Positions 6,625-15,163 of a stretch of DNA of 34,179 nucleotides are shown one piece after another. Made by a program: the position numbers and the translations under genes. The notes under the pieces were generated by a model. The model was not told the origin of the DNA. It searched no databases and saw only the letters and a program-made list of their open reading frames with translations. Position 1 is the stretch's first letter, and every line of letters starts with the position of its first letter. Origin of the DNA: Acidobacteriota bacterium (GTDB taxonomy: Bacteria; Acidobacteriota; Terriglobia; 2-12-FULL-54-10); NCBI GenBank assembly GCA_009691245.1, contig SHUM01000039.1, forward strand, positions 1 through 34,179, written 5' to 3'.

Positions 6625-9249
6625 TTACTGTTTCAACTCCACGATGGTGGCTCCGGTGCCGCCTTCGTTGGGTGGGGCGGGGGAAAACTTTTCCACCTGC
6701 GGGTGCGTCGCGAACATCTCGGCCAGCGCGCGCTTCAGGATGCCCATGCCGTGGCCGTGTACGACGCGCACGCGCGTCAGTTGGGCGAGCAATGCGTTGT
6801 CCAGAAATTTGTCGACACGGCGGACGGCATCGTCCGCTGTCTCGCCGATCACGTTGATCTCGGCGGATGAACCCTGCGCGGCGTTTTCCATGCGCACGCG
6901 GATGCCGGCGCCGCCGCTCCCGCCAGTATGGCTCCCAGCATGGCTCAATGCCGGCTTGCTATTGCTTGAGCTAGTCGAGGAGGCGACGGACGCGGCGGGA
7001 ATTACTTCGGAGACATCATCAAATGACACCTTCATGCGCAGCGATCCGATCTCCACTTCCAACCCGTTGTCGCTTTTCGCGCGAACGATTCCAGTTTTAT
7101 TGAAGCTCTTCAGGTGAACGCGGTCGCCCACTCCGGCCTGGCGCGGCGTGAGGGCGGGCAGCGGCAGGGCAGCAAGAGCGGTGGCGGCGGGACCGACAAC
7201 CGCTTGCTCGGGGGCGCTGGCTTCGGCGTCGGTGCCGGTACCGCTCAGGTGGCTGACCCAACTCTGGCGCAGATCGTCCTGCGCCTGCTCCTTGAATTGC
7301 GACGCGACTTTCGCGGCCTTCTTCGCAGTATCGGCGGACTTGCCGGAGCGCGGAGCGCCAGCGCCAGCCAACGCCGCAATCTCTTTCAGCTTCTGCTCGG
7401 CGCGCTCGTGCAGCTCGCGCGTGAGCGTCTCCAACTGGCCCTCCCACGCGGCGGCGCGCTCGGCCTCGCGCTGGCGCTGCGTCTCGGCCCAGATGCGTTC
7501 GCGCTCGCTTTGCTCCGACGTTCGCTGTTCGAGATCCGCGCGCAGGCGTGTGGCCGCTTCGGAGTCCTCCTGCAAGCGGGCGAGAAAGCGCTCGACATCA
7601 TGATGCGCTGTTGTCAATGCTTGGCGCGCGCGCGCCAGAACATCGGCGGGCAGGCCTAATCGTTGCGCAGTAGCCAGTCCGCTAGAGCTGCCGGGACGGC
7701 CCAACTCCAGCTTGTAAGTGGGCGCGAGCGTCTCTTCGTTGAAGCCCATGCTGCCGCTCTGCAGACCGTCGCTACTGGCCGCGTAGGCCTTCAGCGCCAT
7801 GTGGTGCGTGGAAGTAACGGCGAAGACGCCCAGCGCGCGGAAGCGTTCCATCACCGCGACAGCCAGCGCGCCGCCTTCTTCCGGGTCAGTCGCTCCGCCG
7901 AGTTCGTCGAGCAGGATCAGCGACGCAGGGGTTACCGATTCCAGCATCGACTTGATGTTTAACAGGTGTGAGGAGAAGGTGCTGAGATTCTCCGAGATGG
8001 ATTGCGCGTCGCCAATGTCGGCGAGGACCCGATCGAAGAACGGCAGTTCGGCGCGCTCGGCGGGGACGGGGAGACCGGACAAAGCCATCAGCGCCAGCAG
8101 CCCGGCGGTCTTCATGGCCACCGTCTTGCCGCCGGTGTTGGGGCCGCTGATCACCAACATGCGGCTGTTCTCACCAAGCACAAGAGTCAGGGGAATGACG
8201 GATGACTGCTTCTCTGCTCCCTGACCGCGCAGCAGCGATTCCAGCAAAGGGTGGCGCGCGGCCTGCAGCACCAGGCGGGGCGCGGCGTCCTTTTCGCAGA
8301 ATTGCGGAATCACGCAATGATAGTCAGCCGCAAATCGCGCCGAAGCGAAGGCGTGATCCAACCGCGCGAGTATGGCGGAGGTCTCGGTTATTTCCGCGGC
8401 GCGGGCGTGGAAGGACGCGGTGATCTCGCGCAGGATGCGGTGCACCTCGCGCGCTTCCTCTTCCTTCAAACGCACCAGATCGTTGTTGGCGTCGATGGTT
8501 TCGAGCGGCTCCACGTAAAGCGTCTGGCCGCTGGAACTCGACCCATGCACCACGCCGCGCAACTGACTTTTCTTCTGCGCGCGCAGCGGCACGACGAAGC
8601 GGTCGCCGCGCACGGTGATGATCTCGTCCTGCGCGGACTCTTCGCCGGAGACCTGCCTCAGCAAATTACGGAGAGAGGAAAGAATCAAGCGGCGTTGTTT
8701 GTCGATCTCCTGGCGGATGCGCGCCAACTGCGCGCTGGCACGGTCATCCAGATCGCCCGAGGGCAGCAGCTTGCCGGACCACTGGCGGACCAGCGGCTCG
8801 AAGTCGCCGATGCGATCGCCTACGCTGGCGAGCAACGGAAACTTGCGCCGCGCCTGCACCAGCGCCGCGCGAATCGCTACGGCGACTTCCAGCAGACGAA
8901 GCAGTGAGATAATCTGCGGAATCTCCAGCGCCGCGCCTTCCACTCCGATGCGCTGGAGAATTTCCTCGGGAGCGTCGATGCCGCCGAACGAGATGGATTG
9001 GAGATTTGCGGAGTCGCTCTGCGCCGGTCGAATGCCAGACTGGGAGCGCGCGGACTGTGTAGGGCCGGAGAGTTCGCGGCGGTAAGCCATTGCTTCAGCG
9101 GCGAGCTTGAGCCGGCTTTCCACTGCATTCGCGTCCCCACCCGGAGTCAGGTCGAGGATGGACTTGCGTCCCAGCGGACAACCGGCGTAGCCCGCCACCA
9201 GCGACAGCAGTTCGTGATACTCAAGTATTTCCAGCGCGGAGGTAGACAT
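6625..9249 (-). CDS. mutS2: MutS2 family ATPase/endonuclease with Smr domain
   Basis: This 874-residue protein has full MutS2 architecture: an N-terminal clamp/lever region, an ABC-type ATPase with Walker A GPNTGGKT (369-376) and Walker B LLDELGGATDPEEGG (446-460), a long Glu/Gln/Arg-rich coiled coil (about 545-660), a KOW-like segment (about 703-750), an Ala/Ser-rich linker, and a C-terminal Smr domain (about 796-874) with the nuclease-type HGHGMG at 831-836. MutS2 is not a mismatch-repair protein: it limits homologous recombination and, in Bacillus, acts on collided ribosomes. An insert at about 62-85 (Ser/Gln-rich) looks lineage-specific. ATG 9249 has only a weak AAGAAAA upstream. The stop codon touches the target duplication of the IS701-type element. 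Confidence 0.95.
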   Translation of the reverse strand: MSTSALEILEYHELLSLVAGYAGCPLGRKSILDLTPGGDANAVESRLKLAAEAMAYRRELSGPTQSARSQSGIRPAQSDSANLQSISFGGIDAPEEILQRIGVEGAALEIPQIISLLRLLEVAVAIRAALVQARRKFPLLASVGDRIGDFEPLVRQWSGKLLPSGDLDDRASAQLARIRQEIDKQRRLILSSLRNLLRQVSGEESAQDEIITVRGDRFVVPLRAQKKSQLRGVVHGSSSSGQTLYVEPLETIDANNDLVRLKEEEAREVHRILREITASFHARAAEITETSAILARLDHAFASARFAADYHCVIPQFCEKDAAPRLVLQAARHPLLESLLRGQGAEKQSSVIPLTLVLGENSRMLVISGPNTGGKTVAMKTAGLLALMALSGLPVPAERAELPFFDRVLADIGDAQSISENLSTFSSHLLNIKSMLESVTPASLILLDELGGATDPEEGGALAVAVMERFRALGVFAVTSTHHMALKAYAASSDGLQSGSMGFNEETLAPTYKLELGRPGSSSGLATAQRLGLPADVLARARQALTTAHHDVERFLARLQEDSEAATRLRADLEQRTSEQSERERIWAETQRQREAERAAAWEGQLETLTRELHERAEQKLKEIAALAGAGAPRSGKSADTAKKAAKVASQFKEQAQDDLRQSWVSHLSGTGTDAEASAPEQAVVGPAATALAALPLPALTPRQAGVGDRVHLKSFNKTGIVRAKSDNGLEVEIGSLRMKVSFDDVSEVIPAASVASSTSSSNSKPALSHAGSHTGGSGGAGIRVRMENAAQGSSAEINVIGETADDAVRRVDKFLDNALLAQLTRVRVVHGHGMGILKRALAEMFATHPQVEKFSPAPPNEGGTGATIVELKQ

Positions 9250-9283
9250 TTTTCTTAGTCAACAAAATCCAACTGCTTGCCAG

Positions 9284-9397
9284 CCTGAGCGGCCTGTCCC
9301 TATTTATCGGGAAGCGTAGGACTTGCTTTTTCAGCTTCCGAATGGAAACCAAAAGCAGATCCTTCGCTTCCCGATAAATCGGGACAAGCCGCTCAGG
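9284..9397. repeat. Family A intergenic hairpin, copy A1 (43-nt arms with nested palindrome)
   Basis: The arms 9284-9326 and 9355-9397 are complementary at 38 of 43 positions, and pairing extends inward through GCTTTT/AAAAGC. The right arm, read inward, is the family A unit (ATCCTGAGCGG then AGCGAAGGATCTGC) split by a 20-nt insert whose core TCCCGATTTATCGGGA is itself a perfect palindrome. The left arm carries a diverged copy of the same insert at the same place. It lies 72 nt past the VWA gene stop and 35 nt upstream of the mutS2 start. Confidence 0.85.
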
Positions 9398-9469
9398 ATG
9401 ACAGTCTAAATTATAAGGGTGACAGCCTAAATGACGATGGCAGTATAGAAATAAATTACCAATGAGCCG

Positions 9470-10453
9470 CTAGGGCTTGCTGGCGACGACCGGAGCGCTG
9501 GTGGACGTAACCGCGGTGGCGCCGGGAACGGTGGCGAAGTAGCCGCGGCGGGCACGCAACCTCAATCCTTTGCGCTTCGGCATGGTGATCTCAATTTCAT
9601 GATACTTGCCGTCGCGCGGCGTGGTGGGAACAAAGGACAAGGCGTACTGGCTGCGCAACTCCGTGGCGATGGAGTAGAACGCATCGTCCAAGTCTTCCCA
9701 AGTAGCTGGCTGGAAATAGCGTCCGCCGGTTTCATCGGCAAACTCCTGCAACACTTTATCGCCGGGCAGCTTCACGCCTCGGACATTGGTCGAAATGCTG
9801 TAGACAATGACCTCGGCGCGTTGCGCGCTCTCCATGGTCTGGGCGCGGCTGAAGCGGCTTTGGTTGTCCTCGCCATCGCTGAGCAACACCAGCGCGCGAC
9901 GGAAATTGCTGGAGGGCGGCGCTTCCACGAGCAGGCGGTCGCGCGTGGCGTAGTAAATGGCGTCATAGAGCGCCGTGCCGCCGCCGGCGCGCAACTGGCC
10001 TACCGCGGTATTTAATTTGTCGAGATCGTCGGTGAAGTCCTGCAGCAGTTCGGCCATGCTGTCAAAACTCCCCAGCAGCGCTTTGTCGCGGCCACGCACC
10101 AACAGCGAAGAGAAAAAGTCGATGGAAGCCTTCTGCTCAAACTCCAGGCGGTCGCGGATGCTGTTGCTGGTATCCACCAGCAGGCCCAGGCGGAGAGGCA
10201 CGTCGGTTTCGCGGGCGAGATTCTTAATTGTCTGCTTGACCCCATTCTCAGAAACCTGAAAATCTTCGAGCGTCAGGTCGGTTATTAGACGGTTCTTGTT
10301 ATCCGTCACGATGAATGGGACGGAGACCTCTTCCACCAGTACGCGAATCGGCACGTCGTCAGGCGAATCGGCGGGCGAATCGGCCGGCTGCTGGGTGCGC
10401 GCGGGAGTCAGCAAGACGGATAAGACAATCAGGCTTATGAGAAAACGATGCAT
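9470..10453 (-). CDS. Secreted VWFA-domain protein of the acidobacterial type
   Basis: This 327-residue protein starts with a signal peptide (MHRFLISLIVLSVLLTPART, likely cut near residue 20). A short beta-rich segment follows (VLVEEVSVPFIVTDNKNRLI to about residue 80, containing DLTLEDFQVSENG), then a von Willebrand A domain. The metal-ion-dependent adhesion site is complete: D94-T-S96-N-S98, Thr160 in RAGGGTALYD, and Asp193 in LSDGED. This arrangement is the VWFA-related family greatly expanded in Acidobacteriota; its function is unknown and presumably involves protein binding outside the cytoplasm. A C-terminal beta segment ends in an Ala/Ser/Thr/Val tail. There is no obvious ribosome site before ATG 10453. 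Confidence 0.9.
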   Translation of the reverse strand: MHRFLISLIVLSVLLTPARTQQPADSPADSPDDVPIRVLVEEVSVPFIVTDNKNRLITDLTLEDFQVSENGVKQTIKNLARETDVPLRLGLLVDTSNSIRDRLEFEQKASIDFFSSLLVRGRDKALLGSFDSMAELLQDFTDDLDKLNTAVGQLRAGGGTALYDAIYYATRDRLLVEAPPSSNFRRALVLLSDGEDNQSRFSRAQTMESAQRAEVIVYSISTNVRGVKLPGDKVLQEFADETGGRYFQPATWEDLDDAFYSIATELRSQYALSFVPTTPRDGKYHEIEITMPKRKGLRLRARRGYFATVPGATAVTSTSAPVVASKP

Positions 10454-10611
10454 ATTTAAGTTGTCCAGAACGGTCTAGATTGCAGGATCATGTTAATGAT
10501 CGCCTTCGCCGCCCGGACTGTCAAGCGGCCTGTAAGTGGCCCTGTAGGTACCCGCGACCTCCTCTGGTGATCGGCGCGAGCGCGGTATGCTAAACTGCCC
10601 ATTGGCCTTGG

Positions 10612-11007
10612 TTGGAAGCTAGATTGTCGCTCGGAGTGAGAGGATTGGGCTTCATTGCCTATCAGGAGTTGGTGGAAGATAGTTCCCCGCCGGGCGTCCG
10701 TATTTTCATGGAATGCCAGCAGCAAGATAGCTCCATCAGTTACAGCTATGCGGTGAATGTGGTGTTCTCACCGGGCAAGCTTGGCTGTGCGCTATCGGGT
10801 GTGGACGACATCCTGGCCCTCAAGAAATTCTACAAACTAGTCTTCAGTCTGGAGGAACGCGCGCGGGAGCGCGGCCATGACTGGAAAGTGGTGTTTGAGA
10901 GCAAGGATTCGCTGCTGGAACATTTGGGCTATACCCGTAACGCTCGCCTGCTTGGCGCGGACGCGCATTTGCAGCGCCGTCCGGCGACGGACGTGGCAGC
11001 AAGTTAA
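10612..11007 (+). CDS. Conserved-looking hypothetical protein upstream of rfbB
   Basis: The frame encodes up to 131 residues and does not resemble a family I know. The sequence alternates beta-like stretches (GVRIFMECQQQ, YSYAVNVVFSPG) with a helical segment ILALKKFYKLVFSLEERARE, and has an Arg/Ala-rich tail, so it looks like a small cytosolic alpha/beta protein without signal or membrane helix. The start is uncertain: TTG 10612 is the longest option, and GTG 10636 or a later codon is possible; none has a good ribosome site. A TATGCT -10-like hexamer lies at 10586-10591. It ends 21 nt before rfbB and is probably co-transcribed with it. Confidence 0.65.
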   Translation: MEARLSLGVRGLGFIAYQELVEDSSPPGVRIFMECQQQDSSISYSYAVNVVFSPGKLGCALSGVDDILALKKFYKLVFSLEERARERGHDWKVVFESKDSLLEHLGYTRNARLLGADAHLQRRPATDVAAS

Positions 11008-11028
11008 TCTCATCGGACCAGGATTCCC

Positions 11029-12051
11029 ATGAAACTAATCGTTACCGGCGGAGCCGGATTCATCGGCTCGAACTTCATTCGTTATTGGCTGGGGCAGCAC
11101 CCCGACGACCGCATCATCAACATCGACAAGCTCACCTACGCGGGCAATCCCGCCAACCTGGAGGGCCTGGGCAACCGCCACGAGCTGGTCCCGCTGGACA
11201 TCTGCTCGCCCGCCATGGAGGAGCACCTGCGCGGCGCGGAGATGGTGATCCACTTCGCCGCCGAGTCGCACGTGGACCGCAGCATTGACTCAGCCGAGGA
11301 GTTCATCCGCAGCAACGTGCTGGGCACCGAGCGACTGCTCTGCGCGGCACGCAAACAAAAAGTCAGCCGGTTTGTGCATGTCTCAACGGATGAAGTCTAT
11401 GGCGCGCTGGGCGCGACGGGCGAGTTCACTGAAGACACGCCGCTGGCGCCCAACAGTCCGTACGCGGCAAGCAAAGCTGGCTCGGACCTGATCGCTCGGT
11501 CCTACTTTCACACGTACGGCTTCCCCGTGGTTATCACGCGCGCCTGCAATAACTACGGACCGTATCAATATCCCGAGAAGTTCGTTCCGCTGATGACCAC
11601 CAACGCGCTGGAAGACAAACGCGTGCCGGTATACGGCGAGGGCACGCAGGTCCGCGAGTGGATACACGTGGAAGACCACTGCCGTGCCATCGAGGCCGTG
11701 GCACTGCGTGGGCGAGCGGGCGAAGCTTATAACATCGGCAGCGGGCACCGGCAATCGAATCTCGAAAGCGTGAAGATGATTCTCGCGCTGCTCGGCAAGC
11801 CGGAGTCGCTCATCGAATACGTCGCCGACCGCCCCGGCCACGACTTCCGCTACGCGCTCGATTGCAGCAAACTACGCGGCGAACTCGGCTGGGAGCCGAG
11901 GCACGATTGGACGAAGGGTCTACAGCAGACGGTTGAGTGGTACCGCCAGAATCAAGCGTGGGTGGAAAGCGTGAAGAGCCAAAGCTTCCGCCAATACTAT
12001 GCGCAGATGTACGAGGCGCGCGACCAGTTCGTGCAGCAAGCGAAGGCTTAG
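11029..12051 (+). CDS. rfbB: dTDP-glucose 4,6-dehydratase
   Basis: This 340-residue member of the extended short-chain dehydrogenase family is the second enzyme of dTDP-L-rhamnose and related sugar synthesis, turning dTDP-glucose into dTDP-4-keto-6-deoxyglucose. The NAD-binding GGAGFIG is at 7-13. The catalytic T-D-E (120-122) occurs in the diagnostic VSTDEVYG, Tyr145 and Lys149 form the YxxxK pair in PYAASKAGSD, and the family signature NNYGPYQYPEKF is at 174-185. The start ATG 11029 has an AGGA site. Partners rfbA, rfbC and rfbD are not in the window, so the final sugar is unknown. It lies immediately downstream of a small unknown gene. Confidence 0.95.
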   Translation: MKLIVTGGAGFIGSNFIRYWLGQHPDDRIINIDKLTYAGNPANLEGLGNRHELVPLDICSPAMEEHLRGAEMVIHFAAESHVDRSIDSAEEFIRSNVLGTERLLCAARKQKVSRFVHVSTDEVYGALGATGEFTEDTPLAPNSPYAASKAGSDLIARSYFHTYGFPVVITRACNNYGPYQYPEKFVPLMTTNALEDKRVPVYGEGTQVREWIHVEDHCRAIEAVALRGRAGEAYNIGSGHRQSNLESVKMILALLGKPESLIEYVADRPGHDFRYALDCSKLRGELGWEPRHDWTKGLQQTVEWYRQNQAWVESVKSQSFRQYYAQMYEARDQFVQQAKA

Positions 12052-12063
12052 TCGCCGCTTTGG

Positions 12064-12069
12064 TATAAT
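12064..12069 (+). promoter_or_regulatory. Extended -10 promoter (TGGTATAAT) for a near-leaderless mRNA
   Basis: TGGTATAAT at 12061-12069 is a consensus extended -10 element. It ends 8 nt before the ATG at 12078, so transcription would be expected to begin at about 12075-12077. No Shine-Dalgarno sequence fits between, and no good -35 hexamer is visible. Confidence 0.65.
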
Positions 12070-12077
12070 CAACGCAG

Positions 12078-13700
12078 ATGAAAACTTTACTCACCCTCAT
12101 CGCCACGACACTGTTGTACGCCACCCTGGGCTGGTCCCAGGTGGAAGTTGCCGTTGTCCTTCCGTTTGACAACGAATCCCCTGACGCCAAGCTCGACTGG
12201 GTGAGCGAAAGCTTCGTGGAAGTCCTCTCCACGCACCTGAACACCTCGCGGCTGCTGGCAGTGGATCGGCGCGAGCGGGCCACCGCGTTTGACACGCTGG
12301 GAATTCCCTCGGCGCGCATTCTGAGCAACGCCACCATCTACAAGGTCGCCGAGATATTGGACACCGACCGGGTGGTGCTGGGTTCTTTCAAGTATGAGGA
12401 TGGACTTCTCTCGGCTTCCGCGCAGGTCTTAACCATGACCGGACCTACTCTCAGCAAATCGTTTGCTGAACAAGGGCCGCTCGCCAGTCTTCTGGAGATT
12501 CAAACCGCGCTGGCCTGGCAGATACAAAAACACCTGCAACCCGAATATCCCTACTCGAAAGAGGAGTATATTGCCGATCGCGGCAGCCTGGGCAACATCA
12601 AGCTGGAAGCCTTTGAGAACTATATCCGCGGCCTGATGGCCAAGGATCGTGTCCCGCAGATTCAGCTCTTCCGCACCGCCGACCGTATCGATCCACGATT
12701 CACCAAGCCGGCATTCGAGTTGGGACTGTTGTACTTCCACGACCGCGACTATCCGACCAGCATCCTTTGGCTGGCCAAGCTGCGCCGTTCGGACCCGGAC
12801 TATCTCGAGGCCAATTACTTTCTGGGTCTCGCCTATCTCTATCAGGGACAATACGAGCGCTCCGCGGCGGCGTTTCGCGTGGTGGAAACCAACTTGCCCC
12901 TCAACGAGGTCTATAACAATCTGGGTATCGCACTGGCGCGGCGCGATCAGCCTGGAGCGATTCAATATTTTGAGAAGGCGCATCTGAGCGATCCCGCGGA
13001 CGCGGACTACCAATTAAATCTAGGCTTTGCGTATTGGAAACGCGGCGAGTGTGCCAGCGCGGTGGAGCACCTTGGCCCGTCCGTCGACAAACTCAATTTG
13101 GCCGCAGGCCGTGCTATCTACGCCGATTGCCTGAAACAGCTGGGCCGCGAGGCGGAAGCTAACGCCGAGTTGAGTCGTCTGCCCGCGACCTATAACGTGG
13201 CTGAAACGTCCCGGCTGGCCAATCTGGAGCGTCCCAAGGACAAACATGACGCCGTCAGCTTCCGCCAGCTCACGCGATTGATGCAGATACAGGAAGAACT
13301 CCAGCACTCGAAGTTTTCCACCGGGGTCCATGCCGAATTGCATTTCAAAAAAGCGATGGAGGATGCCGTCAGCGGACTCGAGCAGGAAGCGATCGAGCAA
13401 CTCCACAGCGTGCTCGACTACGATCCGCAGGACAGCCGCGCCTATCGCGAACTGGCCCGCATTCATCTGAAGGCCATACGCCTGGATGACGCGGCGCGCG
13501 CGGCGGGGCGGGCTTTGCAATGGAATAAGTCGGCGGAGAACTATATTTTGTTAGCGCAGATTCAGATTCAGCAGGGCCACAAGCCCGAGGCGATGGCCTC
13601 CGCTGAAGCAGCGCTTGGTCTGGACCCCTCGAGCCGAGTGGCCAGCGAGATGGTGTCCACTTTGCAGGCCGAGACGGGTACGTCCACGTCAAATCGCTAG
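12078..13700 (+). CDS. Exported TPR protein with N-terminal CsgG/FlgO-like domain
   Basis: This 540-residue protein has a signal peptide (MKTLLTLIATTLLYATLGWS). Residues about 21-155 resemble the FlgO/CsgG-type fold seen in lipoprotein and periplasmic assembly factors: VAVVLPFDNESPDAKLDWVS, then a helix, LLAVDRRER, and AEILDTDRVVLGSFKYEDG. From about residue 175 to the end are helical tetratricopeptide-like repeats, for example PAFELGLLYFHDRDYPTSIL, EANYFLGLAYLYQGQYERSA, EVYNNLGIALARRDQPGAIQ and AYRELARIHLKAIRLDDAAR. It is likely a periplasmic protein-interaction scaffold. A near-leaderless start follows the -10 element at 12064. The downstream NfeD gene begins 14 nt after the stop. Confidence 0.85.
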   Translation: MKTLLTLIATTLLYATLGWSQVEVAVVLPFDNESPDAKLDWVSESFVEVLSTHLNTSRLLAVDRRERATAFDTLGIPSARILSNATIYKVAEILDTDRVVLGSFKYEDGLLSASAQVLTMTGPTLSKSFAEQGPLASLLEIQTALAWQIQKHLQPEYPYSKEEYIADRGSLGNIKLEAFENYIRGLMAKDRVPQIQLFRTADRIDPRFTKPAFELGLLYFHDRDYPTSILWLAKLRRSDPDYLEANYFLGLAYLYQGQYERSAAAFRVVETNLPLNEVYNNLGIALARRDQPGAIQYFEKAHLSDPADADYQLNLGFAYWKRGECASAVEHLGPSVDKLNLAAGRAIYADCLKQLGREAEANAELSRLPATYNVAETSRLANLERPKDKHDAVSFRQLTRLMQIQEELQHSKFSTGVHAELHFKKAMEDAVSGLEQEAIEQLHSVLDYDPQDSRAYRELARIHLKAIRLDDAARAAGRALQWNKSAENYILLAQIQIQQGHKPEAMASAEAALGLDPSSRVASEMVSTLQAETGTSTSNR

Positions 13701-13731
13701 TTGTATGTAGTAAAATGTGGTTGTATGTAGT
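13700..13731 (+). repeat. 12-bp direct repeat at the nfeD start
   Basis: GTTGTATGTAGT occurs at 13700-13711 and again at 13720-13731, exactly 20 bp apart, spanning the first candidate ATG (13715) and lying just before the second (13739). It may be a regulator site on one DNA face or a slippage duplication. Confidence 0.6.
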
Positions 13732-15109
13732 CGTGCTTATGAATTTTAGCCACCTCCAATTACATCTGCTCCGCACCGCACTTTTAACTACGTGTGTCGT
13801 CCTACCGCGTTTAACCTGGGCACAGGAGGCGAATCCATCGCCAGTAACCGTCCCGGTGCCGCGCGTGGTCGAGATTCTGATCGACGGTGTCATCCACTCC
13901 GTCTCCGCCGAATTTGTGCAGGCGGGCATGGAGCTGGCCGAGGAGCGAAACGCCGCGCTGATTCTGATTCAGATCAGCACGCCCGGGGGGCTGGACACCT
14001 CCATGCGTCAGATCATCGAGCGCATAATCGCCAGTCGCATTCCGGTCGCAGTTTACGTTGCGCCGGCTGGTAAGCGCGCCGCCTCTGCCGGCTACTACAT
14101 CCTGCTCTCCGCCGATATTGCCGCCATGACTCCGGGAACCAACACCGGCGCGGCCCATCCGGTCCTGCTCGGCGGGCAGATGGACGAGACCATGAAGGAA
14201 AAAGTGGGCAACGATGCCGCCTCCTACCTGCGCAGCATCGCGGGCAAACGCAATCGCAACCCGAAACTAGCAGAGACCGGCGTCATCGATAGCAAGTCGT
14301 TCACCGAGCAGGAAGCGCTCGACGGCAAGTTGATTGACCTCATCGTCGCCAATCGCGACGAACTGCTCGCGAAACTCGATGGTCGTCAGGTCACGCGCTT
14401 TGATGGAACGCAGGTTACGCTGGAACTATCCGGCGCAATTGTTGAGCGCTATGATCCATCATTCCGTCAGGTGTTTCTGTCGCGGATACTGGACCCCAAC
14501 ATCGCCTTCCTACTGCTGATCCTCGGCGTGCTGGGCCTCTACGTTGAGTTCTCCAATCCCGGCGTGATCCTTCCCGGCGTGGCGGGAGGAATCTCCCTGA
14601 TCCTGGGCCTGTTCGCTCTCTCCCTGCTGCCGGTGAACTGGGCCGGTGCCGCGCTCATTTTCCTGGCGATGGCCTTATTCATACTTGAGGCCAAGTTCAC
14701 TTCCGGCGGCGTACTTGGCGCCGGAGGCGTGCTGGCCATGATCCTGGGCGCTCTGATGCTGATCGACACGCGCCTGCCCGGCGGCTCTGTTACACTTCCG
14801 GTAGCGATCGCCGTGGCACTGCCTTTTGGCGGCATTACCATATTTCTGCTGCGCCTGGTGGTGCGGGCCCGTCAGGGAAAAATCGCCACGGGCGAGACGG
14901 GCATGGTCGGCGAGATTGGCCGCGTGGAAGTGGCGCTGGCAGCCGAAAGCACGCTTGCCGGCGCTCCGAAAGGCAAAGTGTTCGTTCACGGCGAGCTATG
15001 GGATGCAGTCAGCGGTGAAAACATTTCAGTGGGCACGACGGTGCGCGTAAAATCCGTCAACGGCTTGACGCTCGAAGTGGAACCGACCGACCCACAACGG
15101 CGCAGTTGA
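13715..15109 (+). CDS. NfeD-family membrane serine protease (ClpP-like domain plus NfeD OB domain)
   Basis: This 464-residue protein is the long form of NfeD. After a signal sequence (start 13715, or 13739 giving MNFSHLQLHLLRTALL), residues about 50-225 are a ClpP-class protease domain. The nucleophile Ser124 lies in KRAASAGYY, preceded by the oxyanion-loop motif STPGGLD (88-94); Lys161 or Lys163 is the likely general base, by comparison with the archaeal 1510-N protease that cleaves stomatin. Four to five membrane helices span about 262-385 (AFLLLILGVLGLY, ISLILGLFALSLLP, AGAALIFLAMALFIL and others). A C-terminal OB-like beta domain (about 392-458) ends with SVNGLTLEVEP. The slipin gene next door is its typical partner, supporting a role in membrane-protein quality control or lipid-domain organisation. 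Confidence 0.92.
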   Translation: MWLYVVVLMNFSHLQLHLLRTALLTTCVVLPRLTWAQEANPSPVTVPVPRVVEILIDGVIHSVSAEFVQAGMELAEERNAALILIQISTPGGLDTSMRQIIERIIASRIPVAVYVAPAGKRAASAGYYILLSADIAAMTPGTNTGAAHPVLLGGQMDETMKEKVGNDAASYLRSIAGKRNRNPKLAETGVIDSKSFTEQEALDGKLIDLIVANRDELLAKLDGRQVTRFDGTQVTLELSGAIVERYDPSFRQVFLSRILDPNIAFLLLILGVLGLYVEFSNPGVILPGVAGGISLILGLFALSLLPVNWAGAALIFLAMALFILEAKFTSGGVLGAGGVLAMILGALMLIDTRLPGGSVTLPVAIAVALPFGGITIFLLRLVVRARQGKIATGETGMVGEIGRVEVALAAESTLAGAPKGKVFVHGELWDAVSGENISVGTTVRVKSVNGLTLEVEPTDPQRRS

Positions 15110-15163
15110 ATTTGTCCGGCACCAATCATTCGCATTCAGTTGGCAGCTCGAAAGGAGCACTTC

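Noticed and set aside
10486-10501. GATCAT-GTTA-ATGATC palindrome upstream of the VWA gene
   Set aside because: A 6-bp palindrome is expected by chance in a window this size, and no promoter context supports an operator here.
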